A stretch of 64,000 nucleotides of DNA, taken from assembly GCF_000719475.1 (NCBI RefSeq), contig NZ_JOGO01000016.1, positions 124,001-188,000 of the forward strand. Direction: 5' to 3'. The notes under the pieces are model-generated. The model saw only the letters and a program-made list of their open reading frames with translations. It ran no database searches and had not been told where the DNA came from. Below, piece by piece: positions 42,284 to 50,975 of the stretch (position 1 is its first letter; every line of letters starts with the position of its first letter). This DNA is from Streptomyces sp. NRRL F-5630. Lineage in GTDB: Bacteria > Actinomycetota > Actinomycetes > Streptomycetales > Streptomycetaceae. Both the position numbers and the translations under genes were made by a program.

Positions 42284-44061
42284 GCACGACGTTCCTCGGC
42301 CTGCCCAGCGCCCCGCCCCGCGCCCCGTACGGCGTGGGCAACCTGCGCGGCGACAAAAAGTTCCCGAAGGCCGCGCACACCGAACTCCAGAACACCCAGC
42401 TGCGCGGCAACCTCCACAAGGCGACCCACACGATCCGCGCCAAGCGCCTCGCCGTCACCGCCGAACTCCCCGACTGGGAGCACCTGCGCGACGCGGGCTC
42501 CGCGATCAAGTCGGACACCCTCAACCGCCTCCCGGAACTCCTCGGACAACTGGAGGAGCGGGTCACCGCGCGCGGCGGCACGGTCCACTGGGCGCGCGAC
42601 GCCGTCGAGGCGAACGAGATCGTCACCCGCCTCGTCCGCGCCAAGGGCAGCGAGGAGGTGATCAAGGTCAAGTCCATGGCCACGCAGGAGATCGGGCTCA
42701 ACGAGCACCTGGAGGCCCAGGGCATCACCGCACACGAGACCGACCTCGCCGAGCTGATCGTCCAGCTCGCCCACGACAAGCCCTCGCACATCCTCGTCCC
42801 CGCGATCCACCGCAACCGCGAGGAGATCCGCGAGATCTTCCTCAAGGAGATCCCCGGCGTCGACCCGGAGCTGACCTCCGTCCCCGCCGAACTCGCCGCC
42901 GCCGCGCGCGCCTATCTGCGCGAGAAGTTCATGACGACGAAGGTCGCCGTCTCCGGCGCCAACTTCGGCATCGCCGAGACGGGCACGCTCGCCGTCGTCG
43001 AGTCCGAGGGCAACGGCCGCATGTGCCTGACCCTGCCCGAGACGCTCATCACCGTCATGGGCATCGAGAAGGTCCTGCCGAGCCACCAGGACCTGGAGGT
43101 CTTCTTCCAGCTCCTGCCGCGTTCCTCGACCGGCGAGCGCATGAACCCGTACACCTCCCTGTGGACCGGCGTCACCGAGGGCGACGGGCCGCGGGAGTTC
43201 CACCTCGTGCTCCTCGACAACGGCCGCACCGCCGCGCTCGCCGACAAGATCGGCCGCGAGGCGCTGCACTGCATCCGCTGCTCGGCCTGCCTCAACGTCT
43301 GTCCCGTCTACGAGCGCGCGGGGGGCCATGCCTACGGCTCGACCTACCCGGGCCCGATCGGCGCGGTGCTCACCCCGCAGCTCGCGGGCATGGACGCGGC
43401 CAAGGACGACCCCAACGCCTCGCTGCCGTACGCGTCGAGCCTGTGCGGGGCGTGCTTCGACGCCTGCCCCGTGAAGATCGACATCCCCTCGCTGCTCGTC
43501 GAACTGCGCCACCAGAAGACCGAACAGGCGGGCACGACGGCGGAGTCGCTCGCGATGAAGGCGGCGGCGGCCGTCATGGCACGACCCGCGCTCTACACGA
43601 GCGCGCAGCGCGCCGCGGGGCTCGGCCGCCTCGTCGCGGGCCGCGACGAGAAGATCAAGCACCTCCCTGCGCCCTTCGACGGCTGGAGCGACAGCCGCGA
43701 CACCCCGGCCCCTCCCCGGCGCAGCTTCCGTCGCTGGCTCGACTCGGCGGAGGGCCGCGAGGCGCTGCGCGCCGCGAAGGCGGAGGGCGAGGCGTCCCGC
43801 GCAGAGGCGGAGCGATCCGGTACGCAGGCGGAGCGATCCGGTACGGAGGCGGAGCGATCTGGTACGGAGGCGGAGCGATCCGGTACGCACGCCAAGCGAC
43901 CCGGTACTCAAGCGGACGCGTCCTCTGCGCAGGCGGACGACTCGTGTGCGGGTGCCGACCCGTCCCGTACGCAGCCCGACGCGTCCCCCGCGCACGCCGA
44001 GGCACCCGCCGACACGGCCGCCGAGATCCGCGACGACCAGGACAAGGGCGAGAAGGCATGA
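42280..44061 (+). CDS. lutB: Lactate utilization protein B (iron-sulfur oxidoreductase) with repeat-containing tail
   Basis: 593 residues. The N-terminal LUD domain includes ETGTLAVVESEGNGRMCLTL, a conserved block. The ferredoxin region holds two 4Fe-4S motifs, CIRCSACLNVCPVYE and CGACFDACPVKID. The normal end is near SFRRWLDSAEGREALRAA. About 85 further residues follow, including five heptapeptide repeats of the AERSGTE type and an Asp/Ala-rich stretch, unusual for the family. It passes electrons in lactate oxidation with LutA and LutC. Both junctions are ATGA overlaps, so lutABC is one coupled operon. Confidence 0.95.
   Translation: MSTTFLGLPSAPPRAPYGVGNLRGDKKFPKAAHTELQNTQLRGNLHKATHTIRAKRLAVTAELPDWEHLRDAGSAIKSDTLNRLPELLGQLEERVTARGGTVHWARDAVEANEIVTRLVRAKGSEEVIKVKSMATQEIGLNEHLEAQGITAHETDLAELIVQLAHDKPSHILVPAIHRNREEIREIFLKEIPGVDPELTSVPAELAAAARAYLREKFMTTKVAVSGANFGIAETGTLAVVESEGNGRMCLTLPETLITVMGIEKVLPSHQDLEVFFQLLPRSSTGERMNPYTSLWTGVTEGDGPREFHLVLLDNGRTAALADKIGREALHCIRCSACLNVCPVYERAGGHAYGSTYPGPIGAVLTPQLAGMDAAKDDPNASLPYASSLCGACFDACPVKIDIPSLLVELRHQKTEQAGTTAESLAMKAAAAVMARPALYTSAQRAAGLGRLVAGRDEKIKHLPAPFDGWSDSRDTPAPPRRSFRRWLDSAEGREALRAAKAEGEASRAEAERSGTQAERSGTEAERSGTEAERSGTHAKRPGTQADASSAQADDSCAGADPSRTQPDASPAHAEAPADTAAEIRDDQDKGEKA
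43807..43911 (+). repeat. Five tandem 21-bp repeats inside lutB
   Basis: Units 43807-43827, 43828-43848, 43849-43869, 43870-43890 and 43891-43911 (last one diverged). The core is GCGGAGCGATCCGGTACG. The repeat keeps the reading frame and encodes AERSGTQ/AERSGTE. Confidence 0.9.
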
Positions 44062-44717
44062 ACGAGACCACCCCCCAGGCCCGGACGGGCACCGCGCGCG
44101 AGACCGTCCTCTCCCGTGTCCGGGACGCCCTCGCGCTCGCGCCGAAGGACCCCGTGGCCGTCCCCCGCGCCTACCGCACGGGCCGTACGCTCCCGGACGC
44201 CGAACGGCTCGCCCTGCTGACCGACCGGCTCCTCGACTACAAGGCATACGTGCACCCCTGCACCGCCGCCCGGACCGCCGCGACCGTCGCCGAGGTCCTC
44301 CGCGCGCGCGGCGCGCGCCTCGTCGGCGTCCCCGCCGGGCTCGACCGCGCCTGGCTCGCGGACTTCGACGGCGAGGCGCGCACCGACAGCCCCGATGTCC
44401 CCGCGCCCGAACTCGGCGAGCTGGACGGCGTCGTGACCGCCTCGGCCGTGACCTGCGCCGAGACCGGCACGATCTTCCTCGACGGCAGCGCCGACCAGGG
44501 CCGCCGCGCGCTGAGCCTCGTCCCCGACCTGCACGTGTGCGTCGTGGATCTCTCCACCGTCACCGTCGGGGTCCCCGAGGCGATCGCGCGCCTCGTCCCC
44601 GGCCGTCCCACCACTCTCATCAGCGGTCCCTCCGCCACCTCGGACATCGAACTCGAACGCGTCGAGGGCGTGCACGGACCGCGCACGCTCGACGTCGTCA
44701 TTCGCACAGACGTCTGA
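44058..44717 (+). CDS. lutC: Lactate utilization protein C (LUD domain)
   Basis: 219 residues. LutC/YkgG family: an N-terminal helical part (ARETVLSRVRDALALAPKDP), then the LUD fold with SAVTCAETGTIFLDGSADQG, ALSLVPDLHVCVVD and the phosphate-loop-like TTLISGPSATSDIELERVEG followed by VHGPRTLDVVI at the end. It completes LutABC. ATG 44058 overlaps the lutB stop. A 15-bp-stem terminator follows 19 bp after the stop. Confidence 0.95.
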   Translation: MNETTPQARTGTARETVLSRVRDALALAPKDPVAVPRAYRTGRTLPDAERLALLTDRLLDYKAYVHPCTAARTAATVAEVLRARGARLVGVPAGLDRAWLADFDGEARTDSPDVPAPELGELDGVVTASAVTCAETGTIFLDGSADQGRRALSLVPDLHVCVVDLSTVTVGVPEAIARLVPGRPTTLISGPSATSDIELERVEGVHGPRTLDVVIRTDV

Positions 44718-44735
44718 GATCGGTCCGGAGTGCCG

Positions 44736-44770
44736 GAAAGGGGCGAATCCGTTGAGGATTCGCCCCTTTC
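44736..44770. terminator. Very strong terminator after lutABC
   Basis: GAAAGGGGCGAATCC (44736-44750) and GGATTCGCCCCTTTC (44756-44770) are exact complements: a 15-bp stem with a 5-nt loop. It also lies downstream of the leftward hybrid-kinase gene, so it can stop both. Confidence 0.92.
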
Positions 44771-44856
44771 GTGTGAGTGTGCAGACGGACGGTTGACGTA
44801 AGGGTGGGGCGGGCGAGGGAAGAGCGGGTGCGGACCCGCCCCCGTACCGAATCGCC

Positions 44857-47800
44857 CTAATTGGTCCCGATCTTCGTCAGCAGATCCACGATCCTCGTCT
44901 GCACTTCCTCATTGGTCGAGCGCTCCGCGAGGAAGAGGACCGTCTCGCCGGTCGCGAGCCCGGCCAACTCGCCCGTACCCATGCCCGGCGCCGTGTAGAC
45001 GACGAGCGGCGTGTGGTTGAGCTGGCCGTTCGCGCGCAGCCAGTCGATGATCCCGGCGCGGCGCCTGCGGACCTGCATGAGGTCGAGGACGACGAGGTTC
45101 GGCGGCACCTGGCTCGCGGCGGCGACCGCCTGCGCGTCGTCGGCGGCGCGCGTGACCTGCATCGCGCGCCGTTCGAGCGCTGTGGTCAGCGCGCCCGCGA
45201 GATCGTCACGCTCCTCGACCAGGAGGACGCGCGGCGGGTGCTGCTCGCTGTCGCGCGGCGCGAGCGCCTTGAGGAGCACGGCCGGATCGGCGCCGTACGC
45301 CGCCTCGCGCGCCGCCGCCCCGAGCCCCGCCGTCACGAGGACGGGCACCTCGGCCGCGACGGCGGCCTGCCGCAGCGACTGGAGTGCCGTGCGCGTGATC
45401 GGCCCGGTGAGCGGGTCGACGAAGAGCGCGGCCGGGAAGGCGGCGATCTGCGCGTCCACCTCGTCGCGCGAGGAGACGACGACAGGGCGGTAGCCCCGGT
45501 CGCTCAGCGCGGCCTGCGTCGAGGCGTCGGGGGCGGGCCACACGAGCAGCCGCCGAGGATTGTCGAGCGGCTCGGGCGGCAGCTCGTCGTCCTGCGGGCG
45601 CGGGGCGGGCCGGTTCGCGACCTCGACGGCCCCGTTCGGCCCGTCGAGCGGCTCGGGCCCCTCGGCCCCCGCGTCGGGTGCCCCGATCGCGTACGAGCGC
45701 CCGTGCTCCTGCCCGGCGAGCCGCTGCTGCGCCGCCGTGGAGGCGTGCGTCTCGGCGGGACGCGGCGACGCGGGCTGCGGCGGTACGGGCTGCGCGGGAG
45801 CGGCCTGCGCCGGTCCGCTCCGCGCCGGTCCGTTCTGCGCGGGCACGGTCTGCGGCGGTACGGGGGGCTGCGGGGGGGCCGCGAGCGGCGGGTGGGGCGC
45901 GGAGTCGGCGGCGGCCGGGTGCGGGCGCGCCCCGGTGCTCTCCTGGTCGCCCGTGTGCGGCGCGGGACGCGAGACATCCGCCGTCCCCGTACCCGCCGCG
46001 CCCGTCGCGCCCTCGCGGTCCTGCGGTGTCGCGAGCTTGCGTCGCCTGCCGGGGCCGTGGGACCCGGTGCCGTGCGCGGGGGTGCCGGGCGCGGGCTGGC
46101 CCTGACGGTGCGCCAGGCGCGCCTGCCGCAACTGCTGCGCCGCCTGTGCGGGCAACTGCCCGGCGGCCGGGCGCGGACCGCCGATGCCCTCGTCGAAGGG
46201 CACCCCGGCACCGAGCGTGCGCACGCTGAACGCCCGCCCGCTCCGCGTCGTCGCGCCCTGGTGGTCCTCCTCGCGCCCCGCCACCTGCTCCTCGGCGGGC
46301 AGTGCCGGGGAGAGCGTCTCGGGCGATTCGGCGGGCGGTGCGGTGGGCGATTCGGCGGCGGGCGCGGCAGCCGGATCGGCCGCCTGGGCCGCCGGGGCGG
46401 CAGCCGGACCTGTGACCGGCTCGGCGGGCGGGGTGGCGGCACCGCCGTGGTACTGCCCGGCTCCCGGCACGTGCGTCGTGGGCCCCTGCGCGGCGGACCC
46501 GGCCTGCGGCCGCGCCACGGGCGGGGCGACCGGCGGGGCCACGGGCTGCGCCTGCGGCTGCGGCGGCGCGGCGATCGGCGGCTGGATCACGCCGTACGCG
46601 CCCCCGGGAACGGCGGGCGACGGTGCCTCGGACACGACCTTCGCGACGTTCCCGGCGGCCGGGGGCCGCAGCGGGGAGGCCGGAAGAGCCGGTGCGGGCG
46701 TCGTGTCCTCCGCGTCCTCGGCCGCGGGCGGCAGCGCGAACGGCACGCGGGGCCCCGTCTGAGCCGCCGCGGCCTCCTCGGCGGCACGGGCCGCCGCACG
46801 CCGCGCCCTGCGCCCCTGCGGTGCCCCCGCGTTCTCCGCGGGCGCCGCCTCGACGGCGAGCGGCTGGGCGCCCCCCGCCTCGGGCCCGGCGGCGAGCGGC
46901 AGCGCGGGAGCGAGCGCCGACTGCGCGGCCCCGACCCGTACCGGCATTCCACCCGGCGGCACGCTCACGGGACCGAGCGAGGCGGAGACCGCGGCGGTCC
47001 CCGCGGCGTGCTCGGCCGCGGTCACGACCGCGCTGTGCGGCAACGCGTGCCCCGCCCCGTCGGCGGTCCCGCCCGGCCCCGCGACCGCGAGGGCCGCGCC
47101 CGGCGCGCCCGACGGGCCCGCGGGCAGTGCGAACGGCGAGCCGCCCGCAGGCCCGCCGGCCTGCGCCCCACCGGGCGCGGGAAGGGCCACGGCCCCCGCG
47201 GCCCCGCCCGCCGTGTCCTCGGCGTCCGGCCCGCCCGCGCCCTCCGCCGAGGGCCTCCGCCGCCGTCCGGTCGGGCGCGTGTCCGTCGTCTCGGCGGCGC
47301 TCCCGAGGAAGGCGTCCACGGAGGAGCGACGCGCGCGGCGCCGCCCGTGCCCGGCCGTCGTGCTGTCGGCGTCGCCCGTGCCATCCGCCGCACCCGTGCC
47401 GGTGCCGCCGCCGTCCGTACCGCCGTCCGCGCCCGCGTCGGCCCGCGGCCCCACCGGTGCCGCCACCGCCCCGGCGCCCTCGCCGAGCGGTACGTCGAGC
47501 ACGTACGTCGCGCCGCCCATGCCCGGGACCGCGTGCGACTGGAGGACGCCGCCGTGCGCGCGCACGATGCCCGTGACGATCGGGCCGTGCACCGGGTCGC
47601 CGCCCGCGTAGGGGCCGCGCACCTCGATCCGCACCGCGTCACCGCGCTGCGCCGCGGCCACCACGATCGTGGAGTCCACCCAGCCCGTGTTGACGAGCCC
47701 CTGGCGCGCGTTGCCCGTCGCGTCGATGCCCGCGACGTCGGCGACGAGGTGCGCGAGCGCCGTCGCGAGCCGTTCGGGATCGACCTGCGCCTCGATCGGC

Positions 47801-49176
47801 GGCGCGTGCACCGCGAACTGCGCGCGGCCCGGCCCGATCAGCTCGACCGCCCCGTCGACGCCCGCCTGGACGACCGCGTCGAGCATGACGTTGCGCCGGT
47901 GCAGCGTGTCCGTACCGACATCGAGCCGCTGATAGCTGAGCACGTTGTCGACGAGCGTGGTCATCCGCGAATAACCGGCGGTCAGGTGGTGAAGGATCTG
48001 GTTCGCTTCCGGCCACAACTGACCGGCCGGGTCGTCCGCGAGGGTCCCCAGCTCCCGCCGCAGTTCGTCGAGCGGCCCGCGCAGCGAGGTCTCCAGCACG
48101 GCGAGCAACTGCTCGTGCCGCGCCGCGAGCGCCTCGAAGCGGTCCTTCTCGCGCTCGGCGAGCGCCGCGTACCTGTCCTGCGCCTGCGCCGCGGCCTCCT
48201 CGTGCCGCGACTCCAGCTCGGCGATCCGCGCCTCGTAGTCCTCGGTCAGCCCGGTGACCTCGGCCGCGTGCGCCTCGCGCAGTCCCGCGACCTCGCTCGC
48301 GTGGCTCTCGCGCAGCTCCGCGCTCTCCGCCGCGTGCCGCTCGACCAGTTCCTCGTAGGCGCGCCGGTCGGTGAAGGTCATGACGGCGCCGACGAGTTGA
48401 TCACCGTCGCGCACGGGGGCCGTCGTGAGGTCGACCGGGACCTTCTCGCCCTTCTTGTTCCACAGCACCTGACCGCGCACCCGGTGCTTGCGCCCGGAGC
48501 GCAGCGTGTCGGCGAGCGGCGACTCGGCGTACGGGAACGGCGTGCCGTCGGCGCGCGAGTGCAGCACCAGCGGGTGCAGCTCGCGCCCGCCGAGGTCGCT
48601 CGCCCGGTGCCCGAGGATCTGCGCCGCCGCCGGGTTGACGAGCACGACGTGGCCCTCGGTGTCCGTCCCCACGACACCCTCGGCCGCCGCGCGCAGGATC
48701 ATCTCCGTCTGCCGCTGCGAGCGGGCGAGTTCGGCCTCGGTATCGACAGTTCCGGTCAGATCGCGGATCACGATCATCAGCAACTCGTCGCCGGAATAAC
48801 GCGAAGCGTCCTCGTACGGACCCGAGTACGTGCCCGGGGACTGGGCGGCGGGGTTGATGCTCGCGCTCGTGACCTCGACGGGGAACTCGCCGCCGTCCGT
48901 ACGCCGCGCGATCATCCGCAGCGGCTTCGTACGCCCGCGCTCGTCCCGCGCGTCGGGACGGCGCATCGAGCCGGGGATGAGCCGGGAGTCGAACTCGGGG
49001 AGCAGGTCGAGCAGTCCGCGCCCGACGAGCGCCGTGCCCGGCGACTCCAGAGCCTGGAGGGCGATGGTGTTCGCGTTGACGACCGTGCCGTTGGTGTTGA
49101 CGAGCACGAGGGCGTCGGGGAGGGAGTCGAGTATGGCTGCGAGGCGAGCAGTGCCCCGGGATGGCCTGCTGCTCAC
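44857..49176 (-). CDS. Large PAS-containing hybrid-kinase-like protein with degenerate catalytic motifs
   Basis: 1,439 residues. Domain order: PAS (about 10-115, ILDSLPDALVLVNTNGTVVN), PAS (about 155-275, AAEGVVGTDTEGHVVLVNPA), coiled coil (about 275-350), a dimerisation-helix region, a GHKL-like domain (to ~560), a ~600-residue Ala/Pro/Gly-rich disordered segment, a REC-like domain and a C-terminal receiver (about 1320-1435, VVLDLM with the phospho-acceptor Asp). The helix expected to carry the phospho-His reads AVLETSLRGPLDELRREL, with no His. The N-box reads RLATALAHLVADVAG, with no Asn. It is therefore probably a non-catalytic scaffold. GTG 49176 follows GGGAGGAACG. No signal peptide or membrane helix. 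Partner unknown. Confidence 0.82.
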   Translation of the reverse strand: MSSRPSRGTARLAAILDSLPDALVLVNTNGTVVNANTIALQALESPGTALVGRGLLDLLPEFDSRLIPGSMRRPDARDERGRTKPLRMIARRTDGGEFPVEVTSASINPAAQSPGTYSGPYEDASRYSGDELLMIVIRDLTGTVDTEAELARSQRQTEMILRAAAEGVVGTDTEGHVVLVNPAAAQILGHRASDLGGRELHPLVLHSRADGTPFPYAESPLADTLRSGRKHRVRGQVLWNKKGEKVPVDLTTAPVRDGDQLVGAVMTFTDRRAYEELVERHAAESAELRESHASEVAGLREAHAAEVTGLTEDYEARIAELESRHEEAAAQAQDRYAALAEREKDRFEALAARHEQLLAVLETSLRGPLDELRRELGTLADDPAGQLWPEANQILHHLTAGYSRMTTLVDNVLSYQRLDVGTDTLHRRNVMLDAVVQAGVDGAVELIGPGRAQFAVHAPPIEAQVDPERLATALAHLVADVAGIDATGNARQGLVNTGWVDSTIVVAAAQRGDAVRIEVRGPYAGGDPVHGPIVTGIVRAHGGVLQSHAVPGMGGATYVLDVPLGEGAGAVAAPVGPRADAGADGGTDGGGTGTGAADGTGDADSTTAGHGRRRARRSSVDAFLGSAAETTDTRPTGRRRRPSAEGAGGPDAEDTAGGAAGAVALPAPGGAQAGGPAGGSPFALPAGPSGAPGAALAVAGPGGTADGAGHALPHSAVVTAAEHAAGTAAVSASLGPVSVPPGGMPVRVGAAQSALAPALPLAAGPEAGGAQPLAVEAAPAENAGAPQGRRARRAAARAAEEAAAAQTGPRVPFALPPAAEDAEDTTPAPALPASPLRPPAAGNVAKVVSEAPSPAVPGGAYGVIQPPIAAPPQPQAQPVAPPVAPPVARPQAGSAAQGPTTHVPGAGQYHGGAATPPAEPVTGPAAAPAAQAADPAAAPAAESPTAPPAESPETLSPALPAEEQVAGREEDHQGATTRSGRAFSVRTLGAGVPFDEGIGGPRPAAGQLPAQAAQQLRQARLAHRQGQPAPGTPAHGTGSHGPGRRRKLATPQDREGATGAAGTGTADVSRPAPHTGDQESTGARPHPAAADSAPHPPLAAPPQPPVPPQTVPAQNGPARSGPAQAAPAQPVPPQPASPRPAETHASTAAQQRLAGQEHGRSYAIGAPDAGAEGPEPLDGPNGAVEVANRPAPRPQDDELPPEPLDNPRRLLVWPAPDASTQAALSDRGYRPVVVSSRDEVDAQIAAFPAALFVDPLTGPITRTALQSLRQAAVAAEVPVLVTAGLGAAAREAAYGADPAVLLKALAPRDSEQHPPRVLLVEERDDLAGALTTALERRAMQVTRAADDAQAVAAASQVPPNLVVLDLMQVRRRRAGIIDWLRANGQLNHTPLVVYTAPGMGTGELAGLATGETVLFLAERSTNEEVQTRIVDLLTKIGTN

Positions 49177-49649
49177 GACGAACGTTCCTCCCTGCCGTTC
49201 CGCGGGACCGCGCCTGCGGCTCCCCGCCCTGCCCTCCCGGACCGTCCCGCCGGCGGCCCGCCCGGGCCATCGTGCCGCGCGGTCCGCGACGTGTCACGCC
49301 TGGGAGTCTACGGGCAGCGGCGCCCGCTCGTACGAGGGAGCCGGGAGCGGTCGTACGAGGAAGTCGTGAGCATCCCGCGCGGAAGCGGCGACGGCCCGTG
49401 CGCGGGAGCTTCGCGAGGTGGCGGCGCGGGGACCGGGGACGGGCGAAGGGAGGGGGAGCGGGTCGGCGGGTCGGGAGCCGGGGCGGGCGGGGGACGTGTG
49501 GGGGCGCGTACGGGGTCGACACGCGCGCCGGGTCGCGTGTGGGGCGCGCGTGCCGGACCGGGCGTGGGGGGCGGGTGAGAAGCGCGTGGGGGTAGGCGTG
49601 CCGGGCCGCGTCGGGTCGGAGCGCGTCGGCCCACGCGCGGCGTACAGCT
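49177..49649. other. 473-bp intergenic region, no gene seen
   Basis: Very G-rich, low complexity between two leftward genes. The 5' part (49300-49370) contains repeated GTACGAGG sequences and should include the promoter of the hybrid-kinase-like gene. Confidence 0.4.
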
Positions 49650-50108
49650 CTAGACGGCGCCCGTCCCCGCCTCGCCCTGCGCGGGCAGCAGCGGTACGAG
49701 CCTGTCCCAGCGCGCGATCTCGCATCCGTTGGCCCGCGTGAACGTGGTGTCGACGGGCCGCCCGGCCCACTCCCCGGTGACATGCGCGGTCCGCGACCCG
49801 CCGTACTGCATCGTGCAGATCGCGTCGGACGGTACGGGCGCGAAGGTGTCGTGCCCCCACACGGTCGCCTTGTCGAGCCGTGCGCAGGCGGCGCGGGCGT
49901 CGGGGTGGTCGCCGCCGGTGGGGTGGCAGCGGAGTTCGTACCGCGTGACGGGCCCGCCGTCCTCCTTCACCTCCACGTGGAGCCGGTCACCCCGCACCGG
50001 CCCCGCCACGGAGACGGCGGCGGCCGGCCCGGCCCCGGCGCCGAGGCCCAGGAGGCAGCCGAGGAGGAGCAGGGAGGAACGGGAAGCACGCGGACGGAAG
50101 ACGGACAT
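49650..50108 (-). CDS. Subtilisin-inhibitor-like (SSI family) secreted protein
   Basis: 152 residues. Signal peptide SSLLLLGCLLGLGAGAGPAA, then a mature domain of ~110 residues. It has the four SSI cysteines in two pairs: RCHPTGGDHPDARAAC and ICTMQYGG…NGCEIARW. The reactive-site loop after the third Cys reads CTM-QYGGS, where classic SSI has CPM-VYDP, so Met is kept at P1 but the P1' side differs. VTGEWAGRPVDTTFTRANGC matches the conserved C-terminal half. Such inhibitors block extracellular serine proteases during mycelial development. ATG 50108 is preceded by GCGAGGG. Confidence 0.87.
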   Translation of the reverse strand: MSVFRPRASRSSLLLLGCLLGLGAGAGPAAAVSVAGPVRGDRLHVEVKEDGGPVTRYELRCHPTGGDHPDARAACARLDKATVWGHDTFAPVPSDAICTMQYGGSRTAHVTGEWAGRPVDTTFTRANGCEIARWDRLVPLLPAQGEAGTGAV

Positions 50109-50430
50109 GAACCCTCGCTCAGGCCAGGCGCGCGGCACGGTGGCCCCGTCCCGCATCAGCGTGCACAACGGGAGGGGGCGGGGGGAGGACACGCGGGGTC
50201 TTCGGCGGGGAGGGGGCTCGCGACGGCGGGCGACGGCGGGCGGAGAGGGCGCGCGACGCCGCGCGACCAGCGGTGGAGCGCCCGCGCACGCCCCGGGAAC
50301 GGGCGCCGAAAGCTCTTTGCCCCACCCCTTGCCGCCTAGTACCGTGGGTGCCGATTGGTGGCAGCCCGCACGGCTGTGTCATCATCTCCACGCACCCGCA
50401 GGCGCTCGTTCGCAGGCAGGTGTGGCTTTT
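50109..50430. other. Intergenic region upstream of tRNA-Ser(GCU)
   Basis: 322 bp between the inhibitor gene (minus) and the tRNA (plus). The DNA at 50310-50350 (CTTTGCCCC … CCTAGTACCG) may be the tRNA promoter, but the spacing is not canonical. No gene seen. Confidence 0.4.
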
Positions 50431-50521
50431 GGAGGCGTCGCCTAGTCCGGTCTATGGCGCCGCACTGCTAATGCGGTTTGGGGCTTACCCCCCATCGAGG
50501 GTTCAAATCCCTCCGCCTCCG
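50431..50521 (+). tRNA. tRNA-Ser (anticodon GCU)
   Basis: Acceptor GGAGGCG pairs with CGCCTCC. The anticodon loop is CTGCTAA with GCT, there is a long variable arm, and the T-arm GAGGGTTCAAATCCCTC is complete. Discriminator G, no encoded CCA. Confidence 0.95.
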
Positions 50522-50527
50522 CAGCAC

Positions 50528-50569
50528 CCTCAGGGCCCCGCTCGTCCCCAGGACGACGGGGCCCTGAGG
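50528..50569 (+). terminator. Terminator after tRNA-Ser(GCU)
   Basis: CCTCAGGGCCCCG (50528-50540) and CGGGGCCCTGAGG (50557-50569) form a 13-bp perfect stem, with GTCC/GGAC able to extend inside the loop. Confidence 0.88.
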
Positions 50570-50788
50570 CGTTCCCGGCCACGGAAGCGGAGGCTCGGGG
50601 GCGCCGGGGAGAGGGTGGCGCACGGGGTGCTCCAGGGAGGCGCTTCGGCGCGCGCGGGCAACCCCCGAAAACAGCCGTACGCCCAGCTCAGACCAGGTAT
50701 GCGATACGGATTTCGCGTCCGGGCGACCTTCATGTAATGTTGTTCTCGCAAGGCCGCCGGGGGACAAAAACCCAGGCGCCGAGCACAA

Positions 50789-50861
50789 GCACTCGTAGCT
50801 TAACGGATAGAGCATCTGACTACGGATCAGAAGGTTGCAGGTTCGAATCCTGCCGAGTGCA
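50789..50861 (+). tRNA. tRNA-Arg (anticodon ACG)
   Basis: Acceptor GCACTCG pairs with CGAGTGC. The D-arm is AGCTTAACGGATAGAGC, the anticodon loop CTACGGA carries ACG (A34 read as inosine), and the T-arm is CAGGTTCGAATCCTG. The discriminator base is A and no CCA is encoded. Confidence 0.95.
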
Positions 50862-50868
50862 CACAGGG

Positions 50869-50898
50869 AAGAGGCCCCGGAGAGATCCGGGGCCTCTT
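50869..50898 (+). terminator. Terminator after tRNA-Arg
   Basis: AAGAGGCCCCGGA (50869-50881) and TCCGGGGCCTCTT (50886-50898): 13-bp perfect stem, 4-nt loop GAGA, then TG. It starts 7 bp after the tRNA. Confidence 0.92.
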
Positions 50899-50975
50899 TG
50901 TGTTGCGTGGGCGGTGTTCCGGGGCGTCTTCTCGTCTTCGCGTACAGGGGTGGTCCTGACGGGTGGGGTGTGGCG

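Noticed and set aside
45013..49578. A 1,521-codon open frame on the plus strand
   Set aside because: It is antisense to the hybrid-kinase-like gene. Its product is Arg/Gly/Val low complexity without domains and it is open only because stops are rare in such DNA.
50431..50861. A mobile element integrated at tRNA-Ser(GCU) or tRNA-Arg(ACG)
   Set aside because: No integrase, excisionase or duplicated tRNA 3' end was found here. Both tRNA genes are followed directly by strong terminators.
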